Source: Uranotaenia lowii (lineage: Eukaryota; Arthropoda; Insecta; Diptera; Culicidae). Taken from it: 64,000 nucleotides of DNA. The notes below the pieces were generated by a model. It ran no database searches. It saw nothing but the letters and a program-made list of their open reading frames with translations, and had not been told where the DNA came from. The stretch lies in assembly GCF_029784155.1 (NCBI RefSeq), contig NC_073693.1:24030002-24094001 (forward strand), given 5' to 3'. The position numbers and the translations under genes were made by a program. Of this stretch, positions 10,801 to 23,093 are shown piece by piece. Within the stretch, counting starts at the first letter, position 1. Each line of letters begins with the position of its first letter.

Positions 10801-13470
10801 TTTAATACAATCCTTAGAATTTTGTTTAGAAACATTAACATCATATACCAAATTTTTGTTCACGGGCCAACTACTATGAAGTTTTGATGATAATTCTTCT
10901 AAAAAAAATCTACTCGCTCATATGCACCATCTTCCATTTGTTCTTACTTTCTATCCGCCTGTAAAATTTAATAATCTTGAAATGATGTTACTAAAAAAAG
11001 ACATCACCGATTAACCGGTAAACTAAATTAAAAAACATTACTAACGGTGAGTAAATTCTTTGTAGTGACATGTTTCTTGCTTAAATTCATGGAAGTGTTG
11101 TAAAATCAATAATTTTAGATTAACACTACCACAATAAATGTAAAAAAAGACCTACTTGTATTTCACTTGATTTTTTTCTGAGAATGAAATGAAACAGATT
11201 GTTACTGTTAAATGACAGATTTGGAAGAATTCTTTTTGTCAAAAAATTGAACCCTAGAGGCCGGATTAAACCATCAGGAGCCCGGGGCAATTTTTCAATG
11301 CTTTTTGGGTCACTAAGCATCAGTGTAAATTTTGAGATGACTTGGTTGATTTCGTATCAATTTTGTCTAGAAATTTGTATGGGAGAAGAAATTTCTGCAT
11401 ATAAATTCATCCAGAAAATTCAAATAAGCTTGAAAATAAGGTTGTCTTTAATTATTGGTTTTACCTATTCTTAAGCTTCATTTCTAACTGGCATGAGCAA
11501 TAGCTAATAAATTAAAAAAAAAAGTGTATACCATTTCAAAAAAAAAAATTGAATCCATTGAAAAGTGTAAAAAAGGCAGTCTTTGCTTGCTAGGGCTTTC
11601 AATAATTTAATGAAATATTAACGCTAAAATTATATAAATCAACAAACTCATTGGCTATGTAAAGAAGTTTTTTAAGATTTTTTATTTTCATCCTACAATA
11701 TAAAAAAGCTTTCAAACAAGCAGTCAAAAACTCCAAAATGAAAATTTGTTTTTTGTACAACACCGAATATTTTTTCTAGAATTCATGTTAGGTTTGTGGT
11801 TTTTTTTACATGAAATGTATTGCAAGAATTAAGGAATATAACCACTCAAAATAAAAAATTCCTGAACTTCTATTCCATCTTTGGTCATTTTTGAATGAAA
11901 AATTTTGTTTTCTCATACAAATTACCATACAAAATAAAATTCGTTGCGCTAATTTTGGACTCAATGAATCGTTTCCAAAATTTTGATTGCTGCTTCCGGC
12001 AGTCAAAACAACCAAAAAATGTCATGGGAGATGAAAAAATTTGTAAATTTTCAAATTTCTATTCAAAGTTTGCAGCGGTCTAATGATTGAAATAGTTTGA
12101 GAATGATCAATTTAAAGTTTATATGCCGAATTCAGGATATTTACCTACTTCAGTTACAGGATAATTGAAAAAAAAAGAAATAAGTACCTCAGAATTAAAA
12201 GCTAAAATCTTCTGTTTTATCATCCGGAAAAGAAAAATTCGAAATTTATACTAAGGAATGAAATGAAGAATTGGAATGGGGAAAAGAGTATTAGGAATGA
12301 AAATCGCCAAATTAATTCAATTTAAGCAACTGCAGAATTTTTTTTTTCTATTTTTGATTTTTTTTTAATGTTTGGCAGAAGGGTGTAAATATGTATAAAC
12401 GATGGCAAATCCCAATGATTGTTAAGCTGACATTAATTTTGCATTACTTATATTCCATCATTTGTTTACAAAATAAGCATTTTCCCAGATTTATTAATTT
12501 TATTCCCAGAAAAGCTGGCGAAAACTGAAAATTTCAAAAAGTTGTTTTTTATTTTTTTTATCTTTTTTTTTAAATTTCAATAACCCGGGCGGTCTTTTTT
12601 TTTAAATTTCAATAACCCGGCATTTTTGCGGATATTGCCAGTGTTTTGTCACCACGAAAGAAAGCCGAGTTTTCGCGTTTTTAACCTCCCATTTAATTGT
12701 CAACTTCATTGTCATTGAAGTACAAAAATCAGAATGAATGATAAAGAAAAACAAAAGTATATCTAACTGACATATCTCGTTGGAGCATCCAGTGATGACG
12801 ATCTTCGATGATGTTCGAAAGCTACGCACCGAGGGACCCAACAGCTGGGATGAAATTTAGAAATGTGTATTTTCAAGTATTTTATTGATTTTATTAAATA
12901 AATTGCATATTTATAAAATTGCTCACAAAAAATTTTAAGATAATGAAATTAGTAATTGTGAAAGACATTTGTAGTTAATGAAAATGGAAGATTTTTTTTT
13001 TGTTCTACCAATTCTTGCTGCATTTATTCACATTATGAAAAAAAACCTAATTCGGCAGAATTTTATAAGCTTACTTCATTTTTTTTAAGTTTAAAAAAAG
13101 GGTTTGAATGCAGCTGACGTTTCCGATACAAAATGAAAATTTGAGGTGTATTTCTGCAATTTTTTTTATTTTTTTCGAATAATCACCGGGTTCTGCATAG
13201 TTATTTTATGGAAGAATTTTATTTGTTGAAAAATTCAAAATATAATTTTTGCCAGGGTTTGCCCAGATTTTGCCAGGGTTTGAAACAAATCTCCTAATTT
13301 GCTCAGCCTGCATAAATGCGGGAAAAAGTCTGAAATGCTTATTCTAGGGGGCCTCCTTAACATTTATTAGAGTGAAACTATTTGAGATATTTTTTCACGG
13401 GGACACCCATAGCTGTTATATTTTAATTTCAATATACTAGTTTTGAATTCCTTTCCTAGGTTTCTGGAAT
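10801..13470. other. Long AT-rich stretch, nothing recognised
   Basis: No gene, RNA or complete mobile element could be supported over this 2.7 kb. It contains one tandem duplication (separate entry), a local direct repeat TTTGCCAGGGTTTG near 13,250-13,290 and many homopolymer runs. Confidence 0.45.
12567..12621 (+). repeat. 31-bp tandem duplication
   Basis: TTTAAATTTCAATAACCCGG occurs twice, about 31 bases apart, with a short GCGGTC joint. It is a small local duplication with no evident function. Confidence 0.8.
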
Positions 13471-13474
13471 TTAA

Positions 13475-14204
13475 GGGGGGGGTAGGGTCTAACACTTTCA
13501 AAAAATCGATTTTTTTATTTTTTCATTTTCTTATTGTAAAACATTTCAAGAATGTTGTGTCAAATTTTCAAGTCATTTGAAGAAAAACTGTAGAAGTTAT
13601 AGGCCTTTATCTCCTCCTATCTAATACTGCAAGAAAGCAAGAGCAGAAACTTCAAACGCGTTTTTCTCGAAAGCACATTTTTAAAGCCCGTGGACATCGT
13701 CATTTGAAAACGTCTTATCCGATTCTTTTCAAATTTGGAACATATTTTCTACATATAAAATACCAGACCCCAACGTTTTTGTTTTTTGATTTTTTTACTT
13801 TGGGGAGATTTTACAGGTGAAAAATGGCGGTTTTTTTCGTGAAAAATCGTAGTTTTTACTTCAAACAGCCACAAAAAATTCATAAAAAAAATTTTAAGTT
13901 AAATAAAAACGTTGGGGTCCAGAAAAACATCTATTAAAAATATTTTGCTCTGATTTTTTGACTTAAGATGATTCTGTGCTGAGATACAGTGTCCACCGCA
14001 AATCCTGTTTTCTAAAAGGCATCCTCGAAAGTGCTCCGTCACCGGCTCATTTTTCAATATTTTTCTACGAAAAAATTACTAAATGTTCTTTTAACAATGC
14101 TTTGTATAATGCACAAAATTTGAATACATTTGTTTGAACGATAGCTCTAGAAAAAAATCGTGAAAATGGTGTTTTTTTTATACCCGTTAGACCCTACCCC
14201 CCCC
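13475..14204. mobile_element. piggyBac-type MITE flanked by TTAA
   Basis: The terminal inverted repeats are GGGGGGGGTAGGGTCTAAC on the left and its exact complement on the right. Both ends abut TTAA (13,471-13,474 and 14,205-14,208), the target site of piggyBac-family transposases. The 730-bp interior is AT-rich and has no transposase. AAACGTTGGGGTC-type segments near 13,771 and 13,906 form a sub-terminal inverted pair. The element is presumably mobilised in trans. Confidence 0.8.
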
Positions 14205-14208
14205 TTAA

Positions 14209-16312
14209 GGCAGTATGATTCAAAAAATGTTTAATTTTTTACTCTCGAATGCACCCCTGAGCCGTTCTTTAGCCCGCATGGTCGTGAATTTTTATGTTCA
14301 AATCATCCATCCTATCGTTTTCAAACTCATGTGTGTGGTTTTTTTTCTATTAAAGAGGCTTTTTTAATGGATTAACTTAAGTTTTCGATTGAATGAAAAT
14401 TTCTCAACATTCTCTCATTCTCAACATTCTCTATAATTTTCCGAATGAAGAGGAACAAACAAAAAAAACTCCTGTAACTTTTTTCTCAGAAGTCACGGTC
14501 TTCAAGGAAATTAATCATTGATTTGAAAACTTAAATGAGAATATGCCCGTAATATTTCAAGCTGATTAAAAATTATTAGAATACCGTGTTTACGGTTAAG
14601 GTCGGGAACAAAGAACTTGTTATCATTCAGATTCAAAAGGAAATTCTCTTCTTCACAGTACAGATTTTCATGGAAGGATTAGGAGAGAGAAAATGGGGCA
14701 ATCTACACTTACCTTTGCAAAGTAGAGTTTGAGAAAAACGGTTTTAATAAGTTCGCTTAATTTAAACTTTCGAGGAATGTTGTCCAAACTATGAGCTAAG
14801 TCTTTTATAACAATCGTGGATGAGCCTTCAACATTCTGTGAAACTTAGATTTGTCTGTGATTTCGGCAACTTTATCTACAACTTCTAGAAGAAATGACCA
14901 TCAAAAAATCATTTCGCCAAGAACTTTCCAACTGAAATGGAGACGAGTTTTTCATTCTTGACAAGCCGGTTGTAAGATGCATTTGCTAGCTTGGGACTAT
15001 TTTAAGCAACTCATTTTCCTCAACCATAATTGATAACCGCTGATGAGTGATAGTTAGATTTGTGGAAAGCAAAGAGGTTGCATCTCGTGACATAACCTTC
15101 ATCGTTGAATGCCTACATGAGTGTTTATATGAATCATTTGGGTATATTCTCAAATGAGTCACTCTTGTAGATGACATTATTAGGCATTAACGAAAAAAAA
15201 ATGGCTTGCATCACTGGTGTTGATGACTCAATGCTTCAATTTCAGCTACTATCAAACACGTGACAGAAAGATTACAAATCTTTATTGCCTAAAACGTTAC
15301 GATTCCTTCCGATCCGGAAACCATCTTTTAATTGGAGACATCAAACACCAGCCAAATCTCGAAACCAAGTTACATAAATCATTAGGTCCTCGCAGTCGGG
15401 TTTCACAAGTCATCGAAAAAGATTATACGAGGGGGCCTCCAGGCTAGACAGGGCGACTCACCAATTTTAGCATACTTTTGTCAATTGTCGTCCATAAAGA
15501 AAGACGACGACAAGTCAACAGATTGCCCCGTGGCTAGGACATGTTTCCAAAATTTCGCAATCGCGTACGCTTTCCGCCTCTCCATTCATCATCATCTAGC
15601 TACACAGCATCATCGTCACGGTTGTCGCCAATTAAAATCTCATCAATCGAAACACCGCGAGTGGCCCATTGATGCTTTGTTGAAAAAAATTGTAGAAAGC
15701 CAAAAAAATCTACTGCCACAATCGAACCGTTAAGGGTTTGTTAAATTTAACAACTGTTTTAAATAGCTGAAGTAGGTCTAGGCCTTATTTGGCTTCACTT
15801 GTATGGGCAGAAGCCCGCAGGCTATAGGCGGGAAAGCCGTTCGATGATCTGTATAAATAAACCTTCCTAGGAATCGGTTGACTCGAATTGATGATACTTC
15901 CTGAAAGTATTTGACTTTGATTCAAAGGAATGGAAAAACGGAAATTTTCGATCCGCTTCCTCCGAAGGCTAAACAATTCTCAGCACATCAGAATGGTGAA
16001 ATCAACAACAACTTTCAAATGATAAAAGTGAAATTGGAAAACAAGTCCCAAATAGTTTGTCGAATATTTTCACTTAAATAGCGTGGAATTTTTGTAAGCA
16101 GCTATGATTATTAGTGTTATCTGTTGAAGCCAAGCTTCAATTGTATATTTTACAAAACATCCGCTGATGAATTGTAGTTGAAAGGGTTTTTACAATATTT
16201 CGACGTACACATCGGAATTTTTTTGCTTTTTTCACCATTCTGAACTATACACATCAAGAAATATTCAACATCTACAAAAAATTTGAATAAATATACATAG
16301 AAAAAACGTTTT
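14209..16312. other. Unique sequence, slightly GC-richer at 15.2-15.8 kb
   Basis: AT-rich apart from a moderately GC-rich segment at about 15,290-15,770 with 76- and 82-codon open frames on the plus strand. Neither has a recognisable domain, and neither shows convincing splice or start context. No RNA or mobile element is recognised. Confidence 0.4.
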
Positions 16313-16405
16313 TTGACGGTCGCCATGCATTACAACAAAGACTTGCGAAATAATTGCGCTGTTTATCTCATGTTTCAAGAATCCACCGCAAAAGACAAAA
16401 AAAAA

Positions 16406-17880
16406 ACAAAAATGACAAAAATGACAAAAATGACAAAAATGACAAAAATGACAAAAATGACAAAAATGACAAAAATGACAAAAATGACAAAAATGACAAA
16501 AATGACAAAAATGACAAAAATGACAAAAATGACAAAAATGACAAAAATGACAAAAATGACAAAAATGACAAAAATGACAAAAATGACAAAAATGACAAAA
16601 ATGACAAAAATGACAAAAATGACAAAAATGACAAAAATGACAAAAATGACAAAAATGACAAAAATGACAAAAATGACAAAAATGACAAAAATGACAAAAA
16701 TGACAAAAATGACAAAAATGACAAAAATGACAAAAATGACAAAAATGACAAAAATGACAAAAATGACAAAAATGACAAAAATGACAAAAATGACAAAAAT
16801 GACAAAAATGACAAAAATGACAAAAATGACAAAAATGACAAAAATGACAAAAATGACAAAAATGACAAAAATGACAAAAATGACAAAAATGACAAAAATG
16901 ACAAAAATGACAAAAATGACAAAAATGACAAAAATGACAAAAATGACAAAAATGACAAAAATGACAAAAATGACAAAAATGACAAAAATGACAAAAATGA
17001 CAAAAATGACAAAAATGACAAAAATGACAAAAATGACAAAAATGACAAAAATGACAAAAATGACAAAAATGACAAAAATGACAAAAATGACAAAAATGAC
17101 AAAAATGACAAAAATGACAAAAATGACAAAAATGACAAAAATGACAAAAATGACAAAAATGACAAAAATGACAAAAATGACAAAAATGACAAAAATGACA
17201 AAAATGACAAAAATGACAAAAATGACAAAAATGACAAAAATGACAAAAATGACAAAAATGACAAAAATGACAAAAATGACAAAAATGACAAAAATGACAA
17301 AAATGACAAAAATGACAAAAATGACAAAAATGACAAAAATGACAAAAATGACAAAAATGACAAAAATGACAAAAATGACAAAAATGACAAAAATGACAAA
17401 AATGACAAAAATGACAAAAATGACAAAAATGACAAAAATGACAAAAATGACAAAAATGACAAAAATGACAAAAATGACAAAAATGACAAAAATGACAAAA
17501 ATGACAAAAATGACAAAAATGACAAAAATGACAAAAATGACAAAAATGACAAAAATGACAAAAATGACAAAAATGACAAAAATGACTAAAATGACAAAAA
17601 TGACAAAAATGACAAAAATGACAAAAATGACAAAAATGACAAAAATGACAAAAATGACAAAAATGACAAAAATGACAAAAATGACAAAAATGACAAAAAT
17701 GACAAAAATGACAAAAATGACAAAAATGACAAAAATGACAAAAATGACAAAAATGACAAAAATGACAAAAATGACAAAAATGACAAAAATGACAAAAATG
17801 ACAAAAACGACAAAAATGACAAAAATGACAAAAATGACAAAAATGACAAAAATGACAAAAATGACAAAAATGACAAAAAT
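16406..17880 (+). repeat. 9-bp tandem array GACAAAAAT, about 164 copies
   Basis: Head-to-tail 9-mers. The first roughly 1,180 bases (16,406-17,585) contain no mismatch at all, and only single substitutions appear later (CTAAAATG near 17,586, ACG near 17,808). Because 9 is divisible by 3, two plus frames and all three minus frames stay open, giving apparent proteins such as (MTK)n, (NDK)n and (SFL)n. I regard these as artefacts. The left junction is abrupt, after an A-rich tract. Confidence 0.97.
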
Positions 17881-18360
17881 TACAAAAATTACAAAAATTA
17901 CAAAAATTACAAAAATTACAAAAATTACAAAAATTACAAAAATTACAAAAATTACAAAAATTACAAAAATTACAAAAATTACAAAAATTACAAAAATTAC
18001 AAAAATTACAAAAATTACAAAAATTACAAAAATTACAAAAATTACAAAAATTACAAAAATTACAAAAATTACAAAAATTACAAAAATTACAAAAATTACA
18101 AAAATTACAAAAATTACAAAAATTAAAAAATTTACAAAAATTACAAAAATAACAAAAATTAAAAAATTTACAAAAATTACAAAAATTGCAAAAATTACAA
18201 AAATTACAAAAAATTACAAAAATTACAAGAATTACAAAAAATAAAAAAAAATTAAAAAATTACAAAAATTACAAACATTACAAAAATTACAAAAAAATAC
18301 AAAAATTATAAAAATTAAAAAATTAAAAATTACCAATAATACTAAATTTACAAAAATCAC
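17881..18360 (+). repeat. 9-bp array variant TACAAAAAT with decayed tail
   Basis: At 17,881 the unit changes abruptly from GACAAAAAT to TACAAAAAT and stays homogeneous for about 27 copies to about 18,123. After that, indels and substitutions (AATTAAAAAATTTAC) accumulate until the periodicity fades near 18,360. A single G-to-T change has been spread as a block, which points to local amplification of a mutant unit. Confidence 0.93.
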
Positions 18361-18720
18361 AAAAATTTCAGAAATGATATTAATGATTATGTATGTGATC
18401 AAACATATAATAATTACAAAATTGGAATATCTCTCAAAAATGGCTTTTTTGGCAAAATTTCCAACTTTGAAAAAATAAACAAAATCGATCAAATTGACAA
18501 AATCGAAAAAAAATGATATAATTGACAAAACCGACAAAATTCACGAAATTTCCATCATTGACAAAATTGACAAAAGGCTATCATTTGTTTATTATTTTGT
18601 GTCATATGATATAATTTCTGTAAGAAAAGCTACTATTAGATCGAAGCTAATTTCAATTTGGATAGAAGTTCGTAATATTTTGTTAAGTCCATCCTTACTA
18701 CATTAACATTCTAGAAAACC
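18361..18720. other. AT-rich sequence with scattered GACAAAATT motifs
   Basis: Isolated degenerate motifs (TTGACAAAATCGA, TTGACAAAACCGACAAAATT) at about 18,480-18,575 resemble both array types, and may be the remains of an older array edge. No gene is visible. Confidence 0.5.
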
Positions 18721-19060
18721 CGCGTTAAAACGGACGGATTAACATCAAAGCGCCTCTATGTTTATCAGACAACTTTAACCGGATAGGGTCGGCCAACAGC
18801 AACTGACTGACAGCAAACATACATATCAGACCGGTTGATCCAAGTCTCGTCGAACATTGAACCACTTTCGATCATCGACTGGGCCGCGGAAATGTTGAAT
18901 GTCATCTGGTCTACTGGGGTACCGGCCCTCAAGATTGCAACATGGGTACCGACTGCTATCTAGCTAGTCCTCTCACTATCACTGAGCTACCCCTCGTATC
19001 GTTTGGGGTTTGGTTTCCTGTCAAACTGGACCCTATTGAGGGTTTTTGAGCACCCAGATT
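18721..19060. other. GC-rich unique block
   Basis: A 340-bp island of balanced composition between AT-rich flanks, for example GGTCGGCCAACAGCAACTGA and GGGCCGCGGAAATG. It has no long open frame and no repeat partner in the window. It could be regulatory DNA or part of an unrecognised mobile element. Confidence 0.3.
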
Positions 19061-19878
19061 AGAAGAAACGATAAACGAATAAAAAATTTATTTAAATTTA
19101 ACAAACCGACCACAAATCAAAGCTTTAAATTTAAATTAGAAAAAATAATTCATACATGTACTTTTTTTCTAGGAAAAATTTCCACTCAAACCATTTCACT
19201 TTCTTCCCGCTAAGTTTAAAAATCGATGAAAGTAAAATTGATCGTAGGCACAACTTTTCCTACTTCAACATAGATGATGATAACAACAAAGCGTTGCAAG
19301 ATGCAAATGTACCAAGATCCCAACCACACCACCGATTGCAATCTACAACCTAAACGAAAAAAAACTGCTTCCACACCACCCCATTTTATTGCTGAGGCCG
19401 ATGCTGCTTGCAGCAGCAGCTTCTGAATGATCACGATCAAACGCGACCGTTCGTTCGTTCATTCATTAATGAGATGATAATGAAATTCATGTGTTCCTTT
19501 TTTCCTCCCGTTTGCTTCTCTGTCTCTGTCTATTCGGGCAGCAATTGAACACGAGCTATAACTTGATTTTACCCATCATTATCACAATTGAGTCAACGAG
19601 CTGTCAGCAATTCGAAGAAGAAAAAAAATGGCAACAAAAACATAAACTACAACAACATCAACGACAACAATGTGTCTCGATTATACACTTACATTTTTTC
19701 CTTTCTCTTGATCGTCTTCACGATTAGGTTGGGAGGCGATCGGAAGGAAAAGCTAAATTTTCCTCCCTTTTTTGCGTTATGAGTGGGGGGAGATGATTCA
19801 AAATTATCTCGCCCGCATCGGGGAAAGATGAGACTGAATCGTGTTGAAAATTGGTATTGTTGAGGCAAATGACAACAA
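19061..19878. other. Unique spacer upstream of tRNA-Asn
   Basis: Contains pyrimidine-rich and CAA-rich stretches and open frames of 64-78 codons with low-complexity composition. No gene is supported. Confidence 0.4.
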
Positions 19879-19883
19879 GCCTT

Positions 19884-19935
<52 letters not shown>

Positions 19936-19952
19936 GAGTCCACCCGGGGGCG
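19879..19952 (+). tRNA. tRNA-Asn (GTT)
   Basis: A 74-nt sequence with a full cloverleaf. The acceptor GCCTTCG pairs with CGGGGGC (two T-G pairs), the D arm contains GGCGCAATCGGTTAGCGC, the anticodon loop is CTGTTAA with anticodon GTT, and the T arm is GGTGG-TTCGAGT-CCACC, with G as discriminator. A and B boxes are intact, and an oligo-T terminator follows at 19,958-19,963. It matches the conserved eukaryotic tRNA-Asn closely and would read AAC/AAU codons in cytosolic translation. Confidence 0.97.
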
Positions 19953-19957
19953 GGATC

Positions 19958-19963
19958 TTTTTT
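19958..19963 (+). terminator. Pol III terminator of tRNA-Asn
   Basis: A run of six T, five bases after the tRNA-Asn discriminator base, is the usual RNA polymerase III stop signal. Confidence 0.85.
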
Positions 19964-20098
19964 GTATGGAAAAAAATCAAATAAAATCAAATTCGTCGCT
20001 TTATTGAAATATTTGATAAATTCAGTTCTTTATTGTTTTGTTGTTATTGATTAGCTGATGTTCATTAAAAACTAATGAATTTTTCTTTTTCCCCACAG

Positions 20099-20137
20099 GT
20101 AATGGAAACATCTTCTTGGACTGTGACGATTCGCTTC
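20099..20137 (+). other. Candidate 39-nt exon (weak)
   Basis: A strong acceptor-like tract, TTTTTCTTTTTCCCCACAG, ends at 20,098, and a consensus donor GTGAGT starts at 20,138. The 39 nt between them leave frame unchanged; one frame reads NGNIFLDCDDSL. The spacing is that of a micro-exon, but no neighbouring exon is recognised, so chance is a serious alternative. Confidence 0.2.
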
Positions 20138-20312
20138 GTGAGTTAAACACAACAGAGCTCTTCAGATAATTTTTCTACTCCATGAAACTGAAATATTTTC
20201 ATTATTTTAAAACCATTGGAAACATAGTTTCTTGTTTTCCAAACCATATTCAGTTTGACATCGTGAAAAAAGGCGTTACTTTCTTGGTAAAAAAGTATCA
20301 TAGCTTGACATT

Positions 20313-20321
20313 AAAAAAAAA
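20313..20321 (-). terminator. Pol III terminator of tRNA-Leu
   Basis: On the minus strand this is a run of nine T, eight bases beyond the tRNA-Leu discriminator base, an expected RNA polymerase III stop. Confidence 0.85.
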
Positions 20322-20329
20322 TTTATTAT

Positions 20330-20412
20330 TGTCAGAAGTGGGATTCGAACCCACGCCTTCAGAGAAGACTACGACCTGAACGTAGCGCCTTAGACCGCTC
20401 GGCCATCCTGAC
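20330..20412 (-). tRNA. tRNA-Leu (CAG)
   Basis: On the minus strand an 83-nt class II tRNA. It has acceptor GTCAGGA with TTCTGAC, the A box GGCCGAGCGGTCTAAGGCGC, anticodon loop TTCAGGT with anticodon CAG, a long variable arm (GTCTTCTCTGAAGGC) and T arm GTGGG-TTCGAAT-CCCAC, with discriminator A. The long variable arm and A73 are tRNA-Leu hallmarks. It lies 377 bp from tRNA-Asn on the opposite strand, so each is its own Pol III unit. Confidence 0.97.
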
Positions 20413-21112
20413 TTGGTTAGGATTGCTCAGAATTGTTTATAAAATAAAATTTTATTAGAAAGGTCATAAGAGTTAATCAACATTGATTGCTTTCTAACTC
20501 ATTCGAATATCAAGCTTTCATGAGTTCAAAAATTACTTAGGAATGCCTATCCTGCTATGTTTTAGATATCATTTAAGAAGAATCTTGAATTTTGAAACAA
20601 AAAGAAAGGATTTCAATCAAGTAAATGAAAAGAAATGATTTTTTAATTGATTTGAAGAAAAATCAATTGGCAAATCCTTTTTACGTGTGTTTCGAGGTTT
20701 TTATGGAACAGTTTGAAAGTTGATTTTATAAGTTAGAATATTGCCAATCTTCACCATGAGCGGTATCGAAATTCGGGATGAATATTCTTTAACTTAACAC
20801 AGAAAATACAAACTTTTTCTTTAATTTCTAAAATATTTAGAATCATCAACCGTTTTTACGCTGCATTAAAATTTGTAGCAAATATTTCGGAAACTACAAT
20901 TATCAAACTGCGTGTTCTGAAACTGCAATATTGTTAAGAAAATAGTCTTGTTTGTTGTCTAAATTCCAAATTTTGAACATGTTGGCAAAAAAAAAACAGA
21001 AATATATCTAAAACCTACCTGCCCACTCTTTTTTTTAATTCAGAGAAGAAATTAAATCATGGAAAATACCTATTCTTGATGAAGTTCCATTGTTGCGCGA
21101 ACAACCAACAGA
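20413..21112. other. AT-rich spacer, nothing recognised
   Basis: No feature supported; AT-rich, with stops in all frames. Confidence 0.5.
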
Positions 21113-21137
21113 GAGAGAATTTACTTTTATTGAAGAG

Positions 21138-23027
21138 ACTAGCTGACCCGGTGTGCTTTGCTACACCTTTCAAAATCAAATGATATTTTAAAAAAATATT
21201 CACATTTTTTTTTGTTTTATTGGCATTATTTTAAATCAAATTATAACATAATTCATAAGCAACCGCTATAAAACGAATTGCAACACAAAGATACATAAAT
21301 TAAACTAATATTCTGAATCCTGCACTATAAATTTGTTTTAAAGATCTGATAATTTAATCTGTCTGGAGGGTCTCAAATTTGTTGTTTTTGCTTGATATCC
21401 TCTGGATTTATGCTAAACTGATAAAAAAGCCCACCCCCCTGTCTTTCCCTTCACCTCCTGCTGAATGGAGGTCGTGGTCTTTAATAATCATACCCATTTT
21501 TTTCGTTCCCAAAAATCCTCTTATATAAAATATAGTTTCATTGGTTAATAAGTTTTTAAGCTTTACAACAAAATTTATATGGAGCGCCCTCCTTTCTTCA
21601 CTGTAAAGCGTAAGGGTCTATAACAATCGTAGAAACATATCTCGTAACCAAGTACCTTTCCATGCTATATTTGTTTCCATTTGTTGGCTTCGTTAGCATA
21701 AATTGAGAACTTCTCCCATATACCTACTCACTGAAAGAAGGATGGTGTGTCGGATGATCATAGAATCATACCAAAATGATTTTCCATGTTTTGTTTTGTC
21801 CATTTCTCGGATTTTGTAAAAAAAAAGTTAAATGTAAGCCTCCTCTTTCCTTCCTATACATCCAATTCTATCATCCTTCTGCAAGAAAGGAATTGTTTCA
21901 CAAAGAAAAAGTATTTTCGTACTCAAATACTTTTTGATGCCATTTTTTTTTTCATTTGCTCGATTAATTCTCGAGTAATGCAAAAAAATTGTATGGAACC
22001 CCCCTTTCCCCCTTTATGTCTTTCCGCTGAAAGAAGTGGGGCTTCAATTTATAATAGAAACATTTTTCATATTCAAATACCATCACATGCCAAATATAGT
22101 TCCATTTGCTCGATCAGCTCTCCAGTTATACTGAAAATTGTAAGGGAGACCTCTCCTCCCCCTTTTCATCCACCTCTTGGAAGGAGTGAGAGATACCAAA
22201 AAATCACAAAAGCATTTCTCGTACCCAAATATCGTTCCATGCCAAATTTGGTTCCATTTGCTGTTGTAGTTCTTGAGTTATGCAGTAAAAATTGTATGAG
22301 ACTCCCCTCCCTCTTTCCTTTCTCCCCGCTGGAAGAAGGAAAGGGTCTCAAACAATCATTAGAACATGTCACGTTCCCAAATACCCGCCCATGCCAAGTT
22401 TGGTTCCATTTGCTTAATTAGTTTTTGAGTTGTGTAAAAAATTATAAAAGAGGCCCCTCCCCCCTCTATTTCTCCCTACTGGAAAGAGGGGTAGGTCTCC
22501 AATAATCTTAAAAATATTTTTCGTATCCAAATACCCTCCCATGCCAAAATTGGTTCCATTTGCTTTATTAGTTTTTGAGTTATGTAAAAAATATGAAAGA
22601 GGCCCCCTCCCCGTTCCTACAAAAAAGGGGGAGGGGTCTCAAATAAACATTGAAATATTTTTCGTATCCCAATACCTTCCCGTGCCAAATTTGGTACCAA
22701 TATCATGATTAGTTTTCGAGTTATATGAAAAATTGTAATGTAGCCCCCCTCCCCCCTTCCTATAACCCCACTGAGAAGAGGGAGGGGTACATAATATTCA
22801 TAAGAATATTCTTCGTACCCGAATACCACCCCATGCCAATTTTGATACCATTTCTTTGATGGGTGCTCGAGTTATGCAAAAAATTGTCTTTTATTTGGGA
22901 GGCCCCTCCCTCTCTTATTGAGAGAGGGAGGGGTCTCAAACCATAATAGGAACCTTCCCTGGCCTCCAATTCCCCCACCTGCCAAGTTTCACGCAAATCG
23001 GTTCAGTAGTTTTCGAGTCTATAGGGA

Positions 23028-23072
<45 letters not shown>

Positions 23073-23093
23073 AATTCATTTTTATATATATAG
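21138..23093 (+). mobile_element. Transposon with ~11 tandem ~148-bp units, inserted in the palindromic element
   Basis: Runs from ACTAGCTGACCCGGTGTGC to TATATATATAG. From about 21,535 a diverged unit recurs every 143-155 bp, each with a 'TTCCATTTGCT...GAGTTATG' segment, a C-rich run, a G-rich 'GGGAGGGGTCTCAAA' segment and 'CCCATGCCAAATTTGG'. The C-rich and G-rich parts can pair within each unit. It ends in (GACA)n and an AT-rich tail. I do not recognise its class with certainty. The 211-codon open frame inside it follows the units and is not a credible gene. Confidence 0.65.
23031..23071 (+). repeat. (GACA)n microsatellite, about 10 copies
   Basis: A perfect tetranucleotide run close to the 3' end of the tandem-unit transposon. 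A simple-repeat tail just before the terminus is part of that element's structure. Confidence 0.97.

Noticed and set aside
16313..18244. A 643-codon open frame, mostly (MTK)n, and overlapping (NDK)n and (SFL)n frames
   Set aside because: The 9-bp unit is a multiple of three and has a stop in only one of six frames, so long frames are unavoidable. Only the first ~30 codons are non-repeat and they match nothing.
21786..22421. 211-codon plus-strand frame as a gene
   Set aside because: It follows the ~148-bp transposon units and repeats short motifs (PLCLSAERS, PPFHPPLGRSE) with their period.
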